From assembly GCA_020851565.1 (NCBI GenBank), contig JADZCN010000002.1, positions 1 through 64,000 of the forward strand: 64,000 nucleotides of DNA, in the 5' to 3' direction. The position numbers and the translations under genes are program-made. Source of the DNA: Acidobacteriota bacterium (GTDB lineage Bacteria > Acidobacteriota > Vicinamibacteria > Vicinamibacterales > UBA2999). Shown one piece after another: positions 25,301 to 33,991 of the stretch; the stretch's first letter is position 1; every line of letters starts with the position of its first letter. The notes below the pieces were generated by a model. The model was not told the DNA's origin. It did no database searches and was given only the letters and a program-made list of their open reading frames with translations.

Positions 25301-27064
25301 TCATGGTAGCGCGAAGGCGATGATCGCGTCGCCACCCTGCGGATCCAGCGCCGCATGCCCTCCGCAGGAAACCGCCACGTACTGCCGCCCGCCCACCTGA
25401 TAGGTCATCGGCGCCGAGTTGCAGCCCGCGCCCGTGCGGAAACTCCACACGCGCTCCCCGCTGGCCGCATCGTACGCGTCGAACCAGCCCGTGCTCCGTC
25501 CCGCGAAGACCAGGCCGCCGGCCGTCGCCAGGACGCCGCCCGCCAGCGGCTGATCGGTCTTCTGCGTCCACGCCACCTTGCCTGTCATCGGATTCACGGC
25601 GGCCACGCTGCCATACCGCTCACTCCCCCGCTTCTCCTCTCGTGGCAGGAAGTAGCCCTCGATGCGCTGGTTCACCGAATAGAGCAGTCCCGTGTCGAAG
25701 CTGTACGCACCAGGCGACCAGATGGTCCCGGCCACGCCGCCGCGAATGAGGTTCGAGCCCGCTTCCCCACCCACGGTCCCCGCGACGGGCATGTAGTTGT
25801 CGGAGCGGGTTACCAGCGTGCCCTTCTCCGCGTCCAGGACGTAGAGGTTGGCCATACCCGTGAACTTCCCGACGACGGGGAGCGTGCGGCCATCGCGCGT
25901 GAGGTTGAAGCGGATGGCCGGCGTCGGGCCCGACGCGCCCCACACGTCGTGCGGCAGGTACTGGTAGCACCACGCCGTCGTGCCGTCCTCGATGCGGAGC
26001 GCGCACACCGAGTTGGTCCAGCGCATGTCGCCGGGGTGCGGCTCGGACGGCGGCGGAAAGGCCGTGGGATCGGGGCCGCCAGGAGTGACATAGACGAGGC
26101 CGCGCTCGTCGTCCACCGTGGGCGTCATCGGCGCGCTGGCGCCGCCGGTCTTCCATCCGTCGGCCAGGCGCGCGCGGTTGGCCTTCTCCCACGCGATGTC
26201 GCGGTCCAGGCTGATCTCCGGGCGCCCCGGCAGCGTCTCGACGAAATCGCCCCACCACCCGCCTTCCTCGGGCGACGGGATGGCGTACCACGTCCAGAGG
26301 AGCTTGCCCGACTCCGCATCGAAGGCCTGCACGGCGCCACGATCCACGAACGACAGGCCCTGAACGATGCGCCCCCGCACGGCCACCGGCGCGCCGGTGA
26401 TGCGCGGCGAGAGCGTCGGCACTTCGAAGACCCTCCGGCCGGTGGCACGCTCGAGCGCGACGAGCGTGCCGTTGAGCGTGCCCATGTAGACGCGCTCGCC
26501 ATACACGGCGACGCCGCGGTTGGGACCGAAGTGCGCGGGCAGGTGCAGGTCCTCCGTCGCCGCCTGTTCGCTGGCCTTCTCGCCCTCGATGGTCGCCTGC
26601 CAGACGACTTCGCCGGTGGCGGAGTCGAGACGCACGACGCGCTGCCGGCCGCCTTCACCCGGCGTCGTGACGTACATCTCGCGCCCCAGCACGACGGGCG
26701 TGCTCTCGAACGATCCGACGATGCCCGTCTGGGCGATCCAGGCGGGCCGCAGCCGCGCCACGTTCTCACGGCGGATCTCCGTGAGCGGTGAATAGCGGGT
26801 CTGGCCCCAGTCGCCGCCGTAGGTGGGCCACGTGGACGTTCGCGCACGATGGCCGTCGCGCAGCATCTCGTCGGTGACCGCACCGACGGCCTCGTCAGCG
26901 CCGACCGCCGGGTCGCCCGCCGCACTCACGGCGGGTGTGGCGGCCGCGCCCGTGGGGGCCGACCGGTCCGGCGCACCGCACGCGCCCGCGAGCGCGAGGA
27001 CCGCGACGACCATGGTGAGCCGATCCACCCGGCTTCCCCGCCACCGTTTCGTCCACCGTGTCAT
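25301..27064 (-). CDS. PQQ-type eight-bladed propeller lipoprotein (quinoprotein alcohol dehydrogenase-like)
   Basis: The 587-residue protein carries a lipoprotein-like signal ending AGAC and then a quinoprotein propeller: GGDWGQTRYSPLTEI, tryptophan-docking repeats such as LDSATGEVVWQATIEG, FDAESGKLLWTWYAI and YDAASGERVWSFRTG. Family members oxidise alcohols or sugars in the periplasm using pyrroloquinoline quinone. However, the active-site segment that normally reads PHDxWDxD reads PHDVWGASG, so the catalytic Asp and the lanthanide-associated Asp are both absent. It may bind PQQ without classical dehydrogenase chemistry, or be non-enzymatic. It lies nine bases downstream of the TonB receptor gene. 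Confidence 0.8.
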   Translation of the reverse strand: MTRWTKRWRGSRVDRLTMVVAVLALAGACGAPDRSAPTGAAATPAVSAAGDPAVGADEAVGAVTDEMLRDGHRARTSTWPTYGGDWGQTRYSPLTEIRRENVARLRPAWIAQTGIVGSFESTPVVLGREMYVTTPGEGGRQRVVRLDSATGEVVWQATIEGEKASEQAATEDLHLPAHFGPNRGVAVYGERVYMGTLNGTLVALERATGRRVFEVPTLSPRITGAPVAVRGRIVQGLSFVDRGAVQAFDAESGKLLWTWYAIPSPEEGGWWGDFVETLPGRPEISLDRDIAWEKANRARLADGWKTGGASAPMTPTVDDERGLVYVTPGGPDPTAFPPPSEPHPGDMRWTNSVCALRIEDGTTAWCYQYLPHDVWGASGPTPAIRFNLTRDGRTLPVVGKFTGMANLYVLDAEKGTLVTRSDNYMPVAGTVGGEAGSNLIRGGVAGTIWSPGAYSFDTGLLYSVNQRIEGYFLPREEKRGSERYGSVAAVNPMTGKVAWTQKTDQPLAGGVLATAGGLVFAGRSTGWFDAYDAASGERVWSFRTGAGCNSAPMTYQVGGRQYVAVSCGGHAALDPQGGDAIIAFALP

Positions 27065-27085
27065 CACGTCCTCCACCGGCCCCGC

Positions 27086-29434
27086 TCAGAATCGATCGAA
27101 GCCCACTGTCACGCCCACCGCGAACTCGCGGCCAGGCGACGGCTCGAAAAAACGGTCGCCAATCGAGTTGACGATGGCGGACGAGTTGTAGCGCTCGTCG
27201 AAGAGATTGTCGATGCTGAAGAACGGGCGGAGTCGCAGGCCGTTCCAGCGCCGGTCCAGCCCGAACCGCACGTCCGCCACCTGGTACGCCCAGTTCTCGA
27301 TGGTGTTCGTGCTGTTCACCGGGTATGCGTCGACGAATCGGGCCTGCGCGGACGTGAACAGCCCGAACGGCGCGTTGTAGCTGCCGCCGACGACCACCTG
27401 GTGCGGCGGTGCGCCGGGCTCGGTCCGGTTCGAGAAGTCCCCTTCGGGCGCCACGAAGCGGCCGTAATGGAAGTCCTGGAACGTGTAAGCCACGCGCCCG
27501 GTCACGCGCGGCGTCGGCGCCCACTCGAGGAGCACCTCGAGGCCGTTGCGCGTCACCTCGCCGGCGTTCCTGAAGTAGGCCTGCTCGTCGGCGCGCTGGA
27601 AGCGGACCAGGGCCCCGTCGATGGTCGAGAAGTAGCCGGCCACCTCGAACCGCACGCGCCAGTCCGTGATGCTGCCGCGGGCGCCCACCTCGAAGCTCCG
27701 TAGATCCTCCGGGCCCAGATCCTCGTTGAAGCCGCCCTCGTCTGACGGACGGTTCGACAGCTCCACGGTCGTCGGTGTCTGGTAGGCCGTGGCGAAGTTC
27801 GAGTAGAGGTTCACCCACGACGCCGGCACGAACGTCACGCCGATCATCGGGCTCACGGCGTCGAGGGTGCGCTCGCCGGACTGATCGCCGTTCGAGAGGA
27901 ATCGATCCGTGGCCTTGAAGCGGTAGCGATCGTAGCGGGCGCCGCCCGTGACGTTCCAGCGGTCGCCCAGCTGCGCGGTGACGTGGACGAACGGGCTCAC
28001 CGAACGAACTTCTTCGAGCTGCGCGAGCCGGAGCGCACCCAGCTGAGTGAGGCCGCCTTCGGGCGGCACGCCGTTGTTCCCGTACTCCGCGCGCTCGTCG
28101 TGCTGCAACGAGAGGTCGAAGCCCGTGGTCCAGGTGACGGGCACCGCGCGCGGCGCGGCCGAGCCGGCGTACTCGGATCGGAACCCGGCGGCGCGGCGGT
28201 CCACCGTGACCACGGCGGCCGGGATGGGGTTCCACACGTCGCGCCACACGCCCCACGCCGTCGCGCGGAGCATGTGCCCCTCCCTGAGCTGGTGCTGCAG
28301 CGTGAGGCCCAGCTGCTTCTGGGTCGTGGACTCGCCCCAGCCCTGCGTGAACGCCTGCGGTCGGACGCTCGTCGGATTGTCGCGGGCGTCGGCCAGCGTG
28401 ATGGTGCTGGCGCTCTCGCCGAACGGCAGGTCGTAGACGTTGAAGACGCCGCGAATCTCGGTGGTGCTCGCCGGCGCCGCGCGCACGACCATGTTGGCCC
28501 GGCGCACCTCCGCATGACTGTGCAGGCGGAATCCGTCGGTCTCCATCCGATTGGCGCTCACCAGGTAGCTCACCTTCGGCGTCGTCGCGGCCGCCTTGAC
28601 TGCCTGCTGCTGGTAGCCGTAGCTGCCCCACTGGACGTCCGGCTGGATCATGAACCGGGTGGACGGGAACTCGGACTGCAGCGTGATGACGCCGCCGGCG
28701 GAGTTGCCATAGAGCACGGAGCTCGGGCCGCGCAGCACCTCCACGCGACCGAGCGATCCCAGGTCGATGTTCGTCGGCTCGGTGGTTCCATCGGCCATCG
28801 TCATGGGCACGCCGTCCTGGAGGATCTGCACCCCGCGCATGCCGAAGCGCGGCAGCGGCGCGCGGATGGCGAAGCGCACGCCGCCCGAGAGGCTGAAGTT
28901 GCGGCGGTTCTCCACCTGAAAGCCCGGAACGCCAGCGAAGGTCTCGGCGGGGGATGCGCGACGCGTGAACGCCTGGATGACGTCGCCTTCAATCACAGAC
29001 ACGGCGTTGGGCACCCGCTCCGCCTCCTGCCCGGTTCGCGTCACGGTGACCGTCACCGTCTCGGTGAACGGCGTGATCTCGAGTGTGAGGTCGAGCGTGC
29101 GGCGCTCCCCGGCGGCGAGCGTCAGCTGCGCCTCGCGCGTGCCGAAGCCCGCCAGCGCGGCCTGCAGCCGGTAGTCGCCGGGCGGCAGCGCCTCGAAGGT
29201 GTAGCGTCCCTCGGCGTCGGCGACAGTGCTTCGCGGCGTGCCAAAGGGTTGCGGCGCCAGCGTCACGGCCACGCCAGGAAGCGCGGCGTTGCTGGCATCC
29301 AGGACCCTCCCGGTCAGGACGGCCTGGGATGTCTGTGCGTTCAGCTCGAGGACGGGGACGAAGGAGAACCCAAGCGAGAGGCACAGCGCGATTACGACTG
29401 CAGACAACTGAACAGACCATCCATCGCGTGCCAT
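27086..29434 (-). CDS. TonB-dependent outer membrane receptor
   Basis: This 782-residue receptor should import a ligand across the outer membrane with TonB energy. It has a signal peptide (residues 1-33), a carboxypeptidase-regulatory-like domain (VLTGRVLDASNAALPGVAVTL to about residue 115), a TonB box-like ETVTVTVTRT, a plug (RVPNAVSVIEGDVIQ, FGMRGVQILQDGVPM, VEVLRGPSSVLYGNSAGGVI) and a beta-barrel ending in Phe (VTVGFDRF). Fe-siderophore receptors have similar layouts, as does the PQQ receptor of E. coli. Its neighbour, a PQQ-type protein, makes a PQQ or redox-linked ligand a testable idea. The ligand is otherwise unknown. Confidence 0.92.
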   Translation of the reverse strand: MARDGWSVQLSAVVIALCLSLGFSFVPVLELNAQTSQAVLTGRVLDASNAALPGVAVTLAPQPFGTPRSTVADAEGRYTFEALPPGDYRLQAALAGFGTREAQLTLAAGERRTLDLTLEITPFTETVTVTVTRTGQEAERVPNAVSVIEGDVIQAFTRRASPAETFAGVPGFQVENRRNFSLSGGVRFAIRAPLPRFGMRGVQILQDGVPMTMADGTTEPTNIDLGSLGRVEVLRGPSSVLYGNSAGGVITLQSEFPSTRFMIQPDVQWGSYGYQQQAVKAAATTPKVSYLVSANRMETDGFRLHSHAEVRRANMVVRAAPASTTEIRGVFNVYDLPFGESASTITLADARDNPTSVRPQAFTQGWGESTTQKQLGLTLQHQLREGHMLRATAWGVWRDVWNPIPAAVVTVDRRAAGFRSEYAGSAAPRAVPVTWTTGFDLSLQHDERAEYGNNGVPPEGGLTQLGALRLAQLEEVRSVSPFVHVTAQLGDRWNVTGGARYDRYRFKATDRFLSNGDQSGERTLDAVSPMIGVTFVPASWVNLYSNFATAYQTPTTVELSNRPSDEGGFNEDLGPEDLRSFEVGARGSITDWRVRFEVAGYFSTIDGALVRFQRADEQAYFRNAGEVTRNGLEVLLEWAPTPRVTGRVAYTFQDFHYGRFVAPEGDFSNRTEPGAPPHQVVVGGSYNAPFGLFTSAQARFVDAYPVNSTNTIENWAYQVADVRFGLDRRWNGLRLRPFFSIDNLFDERYNSSAIVNSIGDRFFEPSPGREFAVGVTVGFDRF

Positions 29435-29449
29435 GGATCGATGATAGTC

Positions 29450-30598
29450 CTACCTCGCCGTGCGCTGCCTGATGCTGATCACGATGAACTCGGCCGGCTT
29501 CAGCGGGGCGAAGCCGACCAGGATGTTCACGACCCCCTCGTCGATGTCGCGCTGCGTGGTCGTTCCCGCGTCGCACTTCACGAGATACGCCTGCCGCTCC
29601 GTCATGCCCTGGAAGGCGCCGGCGCGGAAGAGCTGCTGGAGGAACGTGCCGACCTGCTGGCGAAGGGCGGACCAGAGCCGCTCGTCGTTGGGCTCGAACA
29701 CGGCCCAGCGCGTACCGCGTGCGATGCTCTCTTCGAGGAACAGGGACCGCCGCCGGACGGGGACGTATTTCCACTCCGAGCCGAGGGCATCCGTGCCCTC
29801 CAGGGTGCGTGCGCCCCACGCCACGTGCCCTTTCTCGGGAAACGTGCGAAGGACGTTCACCGCGCGTGGATTCAAGCGAGCCTGTTCCATGTCCGTGAGA
29901 TTCACGGTCAGGGCGGACACACCGACCAGCGTGGCCCGCTGGCCTGCGGGCACCGTCCACACGCCCCGCGTGTCCGTGCGCGCATAGAGCCCCGCGATGG
30001 CGCCGCCCGGCGCGCAGTCGATGACGCGGCCCGCCCGCCGCGGGTCCGCCACGCGCAGCCGAGGGAAGTAGACGGCAGCGTTCCGCGTGCGCGGCAGGCC
30101 CCACGCCGCGGACTCCAGGCCCTCCGGCCCGTTGATGACGTCGTCCGGCGTGGCCCAGGACGCCAGGGGATCAACGATGAGGAACGCGCGGCGCGCGGCA
30201 CAGTAGTCGGCCGCGGCCCGGCGCGTTTCTGCCCCGACGTCACCGCCCGGGCCGGCCGCGAAAGGCGGGACACACAGCAGGTTGAAGGTGTCTGCCTGCT
30301 CCAGCGCCCAGAGCCCGCGCTTCTCCGGCTGGAGAGCCGGGGCCGACACGTCCGCGTCCGAGATGGCCACGTCGCCACCGGCGCGGACGACGAGCGCGTC
30401 GGTGCCGCCGTTCTCGAAGAACAGGCGCACGGCCCACGTCAGCGGGCTGTCCAGGTCGGCGCCGAAGTGCTGCTCGAAAGCGGCGGCGGACCGCACCTCG
30501 ACGGGCGTGTCGCGCGGGCCCTCGCGAGCCCCGCCAACGAATGCGGTGATGGAGGTGGCGACACCGTCGATGGGCTGCGGCACGACGGCATCAGACAC
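29450..30598 (-). CDS. contractile tail sheath family protein (orphan)
   Basis: The product resembles the sheath of contractile phage tails and extracellular contractile injection systems. From the GTG at 30596-30598 it has 382 residues: PQPIDGVATSITAFVGGAREGP at the N-terminus, then the subtilisin-like sheath fold, and a very characteristic C-terminal domain (VFEPNDERLWSALRQQVGTFLQQL, KCDAGTTTQRDIDEGVVNILVGFAPLKPAEFIVISI). Upstream in-frame codons would not match the family, so the GTG was chosen. The N-terminal SPGVYVEE handle common in sheaths is missing. No tube, baseplate, spike or AAA ATPase genes are nearby. It ends 15 bases before the TonB receptor start. Confidence 0.9.
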   Translation of the reverse strand: MSDAVVPQPIDGVATSITAFVGGAREGPRDTPVEVRSAAAFEQHFGADLDSPLTWAVRLFFENGGTDALVVRAGGDVAISDADVSAPALQPEKRGLWALEQADTFNLLCVPPFAAGPGGDVGAETRRAAADYCAARRAFLIVDPLASWATPDDVINGPEGLESAAWGLPRTRNAAVYFPRLRVADPRRAGRVIDCAPGGAIAGLYARTDTRGVWTVPAGQRATLVGVSALTVNLTDMEQARLNPRAVNVLRTFPEKGHVAWGARTLEGTDALGSEWKYVPVRRRSLFLEESIARGTRWAVFEPNDERLWSALRQQVGTFLQQLFRAGAFQGMTERQAYLVKCDAGTTTQRDIDEGVVNILVGFAPLKPAEFIVISIRQRTAR

Positions 30599-30634
30599 GA
30601 AACGTGCCCCGCCTGTCGAGGCCTGTTGCCGGGA

Positions 30635-30663
30635 TTGACAGGCCCGGCCCCAGATGTTATTTT
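30635..30663 (+). promoter_or_regulatory. promoter of the blaI-M56 operon
   Basis: A perfect TTGACA (30635-30640) is separated by exactly 17 bases from TATTTT (30658-30663), with a TG one base before the -10 (extended -10). This is the best promoter seen in the window. It lies 27 bases before the blaI start codon, and a dyad symmetry overlaps the region just downstream. Confidence 0.75.
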
Positions 30664-30684
30664 CATCGCACATCTGCGATAAAA
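30661..30684. promoter_or_regulatory. inverted-repeat operator candidate for the BlaI-type repressor
   Basis: ATCGCA (30665-30670) and TGCGAT (30675-30680) form a perfect inverted repeat around CATC, with partial symmetry in the flanking TTT and AAA. Its position at the transcription start of the neighbouring repressor gene fits autorepression. BlaI/MecI repressors bind such dyads. It may also control the divergent tail-sheath gene. Confidence 0.65.
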
Positions 30685-30689
30685 CTCAC

Positions 30690-31112
30690 ATGGCCGAACC
30701 AGCCGCCATTCCGGGCCTCTCCAGGCGTGAACGCCAGATCATGGACGTCCTCTATCGCCGGGGACGGGCCACCGCCGCCGAGGTCCTCGCCGGCCTTCCC
30801 GGCGCCCCGAGCTACTCCACCGTGCGCACGCAGCTGCGCGTGCTCGAGGAGAAAGGCCACGTGCGGCACGAGGAAGAAGGCCTGCACTACGTCTACCTGC
30901 CGGTCGTGCCGCGGCACGCCGCCCGCCGCACGGCGCTCCGGCACCTGGTGGACACCTTCTTCGATGGCTCGGCGGCCAACCTGGTGACCGCCCTGCTGGG
31001 CAGCGACGCCGCCCGGCTGTCGGACGAGGAGCTGGATCGCATCGCAGAGTCGGTCAAGGCGGCCCGCATCGCGACACTGGTGAAGTCCGCCCGGAAAGGG
31101 GGCCCGACGTGA
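30690..31112 (+). CDS. BlaI/MecI/CopY family transcriptional repressor
   Basis: The 140-residue regulator has the winged-helix domain LSRRERQIMDVLYRRGRATAAEVLAGLP, SYSTVRTQLRVLEEKGHVRHEEEGLHYVY, followed by the dimerisation and cleavage-site region VDTFFDGSAANLVTALL. In BlaI systems a membrane M56 protease triggers loss of the repressor. The M56 gene follows at once, with overlapping stop and start. The start ATG at 30690 was chosen because it begins just after the operator dyad. Confidence 0.92.
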   Translation: MAEPAAIPGLSRRERQIMDVLYRRGRATAAEVLAGLPGAPSYSTVRTQLRVLEEKGHVRHEEEGLHYVYLPVVPRHAARRTALRHLVDTFFDGSAANLVTALLGSDAARLSDEELDRIAESVKAARIATLVKSARKGGPT

Positions 31113-32760
31113 TGCTCCTGCTCGATGCCACGCTCCGGTCGTCCGCCCTCCTCCTCTTTGCGCTGGCCGCATGCCTCGCCTGGCGACGGCGCTCCGCGGC
31201 GTGGCGACATTGGCTGCTCTCCGCTGGTATCGCCTCGGCCCTGGTGTCCGTTCCGCTTTCGCTGGCGGTCCCGGCGTGGCCTGTTGCGGTCCCGCGTGCC
31301 GCAATCCCGAGTGCGGCGCTCCGGAGTGGCGAGGCCGGCAAGTCGGGAGCGCAGACGGCCGTGCCCTCCCTCGAACGGCCAACTCGTGCTCGAGGGTCAG
31401 ACGCCTCTGCCCCGTCCCTTCCCCTCTCGCCAGTACAGGGCCTTCTCCCGCTCTCGACGCTGCTGGTCGTCACGTGGGGGGCGGCGCGGCCATCGGCGTC
31501 GCGTCGCTCCTGGCAGGCGCCGCTCGCCTGCGCCAGCTGACCCGCGGCGCCGAGCGCGCGTGCGGCGCCGAGTGGGACCACCTGATCGATGCGATACCGT
31601 CAGCACGTTCGGTACACATCCTCATCACGACCTCGCCGACGCTGCTCGCCACCTGGGGCACCCGCCGCCCGCGCATCCTGCTCCCACAGGACGCGCGCGC
31701 CTGGACCGATGAGCGTAGGCGCATCGTCCTCGCCCACGAGCTCGCGCACGTGCGGCGCGGCGACTGGCTCGCACAGGTGGCGGCGGACCTCCTCCGCGCG
31801 CTGTTCTGGTTCAACCCCCTGCCCTGGATCGCGTCGGCGCGGCTGCGCCGCGAGAGCGAGCTGGCATGCGACGACGAGGTGCTGGCGACGGGGGTGCCGG
31901 CCGTGGATTACGCCGATCACCTGCTGGACATCGCGCGCACGCGCCGGCCGACGCCGGCGTGGGGCTCGGCGATGTCCATGGCCCGCCCGTCCACGCTCGA
32001 ACGGAGGATCTCCGCCATGCTCACCTGCGCCCGCGATCGCCGCCGTCCCACCCGTCCCGCGCGCTTCGCAGCCGCGCTGGCGCTCCTCACCATGGCGCTG
32101 CCGGTCGCCGCCATCCACCTGTCCGCCCAGGAAGGTCCCCCGGCGCTGATCGTGCAGGTCTTCGATCCCACCGGCGCCGTGCTCCCCGGTGCCGCGCTCA
32201 CGCTCGAGGACGCGCAAGGGGCCAGGCGCCAGGCGGTCACCGAGGCGTCGGGCACCATCCAGTTCGACGACGTGCGCGCGGGTGACTACACGCTCGAGGC
32301 GTCGGTCGTCGGCTTCCGCACCCTGCGCACCCCCTTCACGCTGGCCGCGAGCGGGGACTGGAGGCGCGCCATCACGCTGCAGGTCGGCGACCTGCAGGAA
32401 ACGATCAACGTCCAGGCGAAGCGGTTCACCGTATCCAGGGCGCCGCAGCCGGGAGGCGTCGTGGAGCCGCTCCGCGTCGGCGGCAACATCCGCGCTCCGA
32501 AGAAACTGAAGCATGTCGGGCCCGAGTATCCACAGGCCATGCGCGAGCTGGGCCTGGAGGGCGTGGTGCCCATGGAGGCGCTCATCGGCAAGGACGGAAC
32601 CGTCTCGTCGGTGCGGCTCCTGAGCGCGCAGGTGCATCCCGACTTCGCGCGTGCGGCGGAGGACGCCGTACGCCAGTGGCTCTTCAGCCCGACGTTGCTG
32701 AACGGCGAGGCCGTCGAGGTACGGATGACGGTGTCGGTGCGATTCAGCCTCACCGACTGA
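31109..32760 (+). CDS. M56 (BlaR1-type) metallopeptidase with regulatory-like and TonB-C domains; reading frame interrupted
   Basis: This gene should encode the membrane protease partner of the BlaI repressor. An N-terminal reading frame from 31109 gives the first membrane helices (DATLRSSALLLFALAACLAW, HWLLSAGIASALVSVPLSL, LPLSTLLVVTWG). After six Gs at 31476-31481 the homologous sequence continues one frame back (GVASLLAGAARLRQL) to the zinc site AHELAHVRRGDW and the LRRESELACDDEVLATG segment. One extra G would restore a single frame. Downstream lie a carboxypeptidase-regulatory-like domain (VFDPTGAVLPGAALTLEDAQG) and a TonB C-terminal domain (YPQAMRELGLEG to VRMTVSVRFSL) instead of a beta-lactam sensor. 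Real frameshift, sequencing error or slippage cannot be told apart here. Confidence 0.75.
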
Positions 32761-32858
32761 CGCGCGTCAGGCGTCGGCGAAACGCGCGAGGTCGCGGACG
32801 ACGTCCAGATCCGCGGGCGTGCACGACCAGGCGATTCCGTGAGAACCTGTCGCCCACG

Positions 32859-33932
32859 ATGGCGTCCATCCAGCTGGAGCACGTGGAGAAGCGCTTCGGC
32901 GACGACGTCGCGGTGCGCGATCTCTCGCTCGACATCGCCGACGGCGAGCTGCTGGTGGTGGTCGGCCCATCCGGCAGCGGCAAGAGCACCGTGCTCAGGC
33001 TCATCGCCGGCCTGGAGGCGCCGACCGCCGGTCGCATCCGGATCGGCGGTGTGGATGTCACCGACACCCCGCCGCAGGCGCGGGACCTCGCGATGGTGTT
33101 CCAGCACTACGCGCTCTACCCGCACATGTCCGTCCGCGACAACCTCGCCTTCGGCCTCCGCATGCGAAACGTCGCGGCGGAGACCATCGCGCGCCGCATC
33201 GAAGACGTGGCGCGCTCGCTCGGCCTCACGCCGCTGCTCGATCGGCGCCCGGGTCAGCTCTCGGGCGGTGAGCGGCAGCGCGTCGCGTTCGGCCGAGCCG
33301 TGGTCCGCGAGCCTCGGGCGTTCCTGCTGGATGAACCGTTGTCGAACCTGGACCCGCGGCTGCGCGGCTCGACGCGGGCGGAGTTGGCCCTGCTGCACCA
33401 GCGGCTCGGCGCCACGATGGTGTACGTGACGCACGACCAGGAGGAAGCCATGACGCTCGGCACGCGTGTGGCGGTGATGCGCGACGGCGCGATCGAACAG
33501 GTGGCGCCGCCCACCGAGGTCTACCGCCGGCCCGCCAACTGCTTCGTGGCCCAGTTCGTGGGTAACCCGGCCATGAACCTGCTGCCCGGCGCATCCTGGA
33601 GGATGGCCGCACCGCAGGGTCTGGAGACGCCGAGGAGCGGTCTGACCGTGGGCATCCGGCCGCAGGACATCGCGCTCGTGGGCCCGGACGAGGGCGACAC
33701 GGCGGGCCGGGTCGAGTTGATCGAGCCGCTTGGCGGCACCGCCCTCGCGCACGTGCGCGTGGACGGCCTGCCGCGTCAGCTGGTCCGCGTGCTGTTGGCC
33801 GATGATGCAGACATCGCCGTCGGCGCGCGGGTGGGATTGCGGCCCAGGCGAGACCGCCTGCACTTCTTCAATGGGTCGAGCGGCTGCCGAATCACGGCTA
33901 CGGACGAGTCGGACGGTCACGGTTCTGATTGA
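32859..33932 (+). CDS. ABC sugar importer ATPase (MalK/UgpC/SugC type)
   Basis: The ATPase powers import of a carbohydrate. It has Walker A GPSGSGKST (residues 36-44), Q-loop FQHYALYPHMSVRDNLAFGL, signature LSGGERQRVAFGRA, Walker B FLLDEPLSNLDPRLR and the H-loop YVTHDQEEAMTL. The C-terminal TOBE-like extension (IRPQDIALVGPDEG, GRVELIEPLGGTALAHVRVDG) places it with MalK-like subunits of CUT1 importers. It leads the importer block; the binding protein start is 59 bases downstream. The combination matches CUT1 layout (ATPase, binding protein, two permeases). Confidence 0.94.
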   Translation: MASIQLEHVEKRFGDDVAVRDLSLDIADGELLVVVGPSGSGKSTVLRLIAGLEAPTAGRIRIGGVDVTDTPPQARDLAMVFQHYALYPHMSVRDNLAFGLRMRNVAAETIARRIEDVARSLGLTPLLDRRPGQLSGGERQRVAFGRAVVREPRAFLLDEPLSNLDPRLRGSTRAELALLHQRLGATMVYVTHDQEEAMTLGTRVAVMRDGAIEQVAPPTEVYRRPANCFVAQFVGNPAMNLLPGASWRMAAPQGLETPRSGLTVGIRPQDIALVGPDEGDTAGRVELIEPLGGTALAHVRVDGLPRQLVRVLLADDADIAVGARVGLRPRRDRLHFFNGSSGCRITATDESDGHGSD

Positions 33933-33991
33933 AAGGCAACGTCTCGACACGGTACTGTCGCAGGCGAGCGCGTCCGGCGCTCGCCGAGCTC

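Noticed and set aside
29450-30598. Prophage remnant at the tail sheath gene
   Set aside because: No integrase, capsid, portal or other tail genes are found on either side, so a prophage is not supported.
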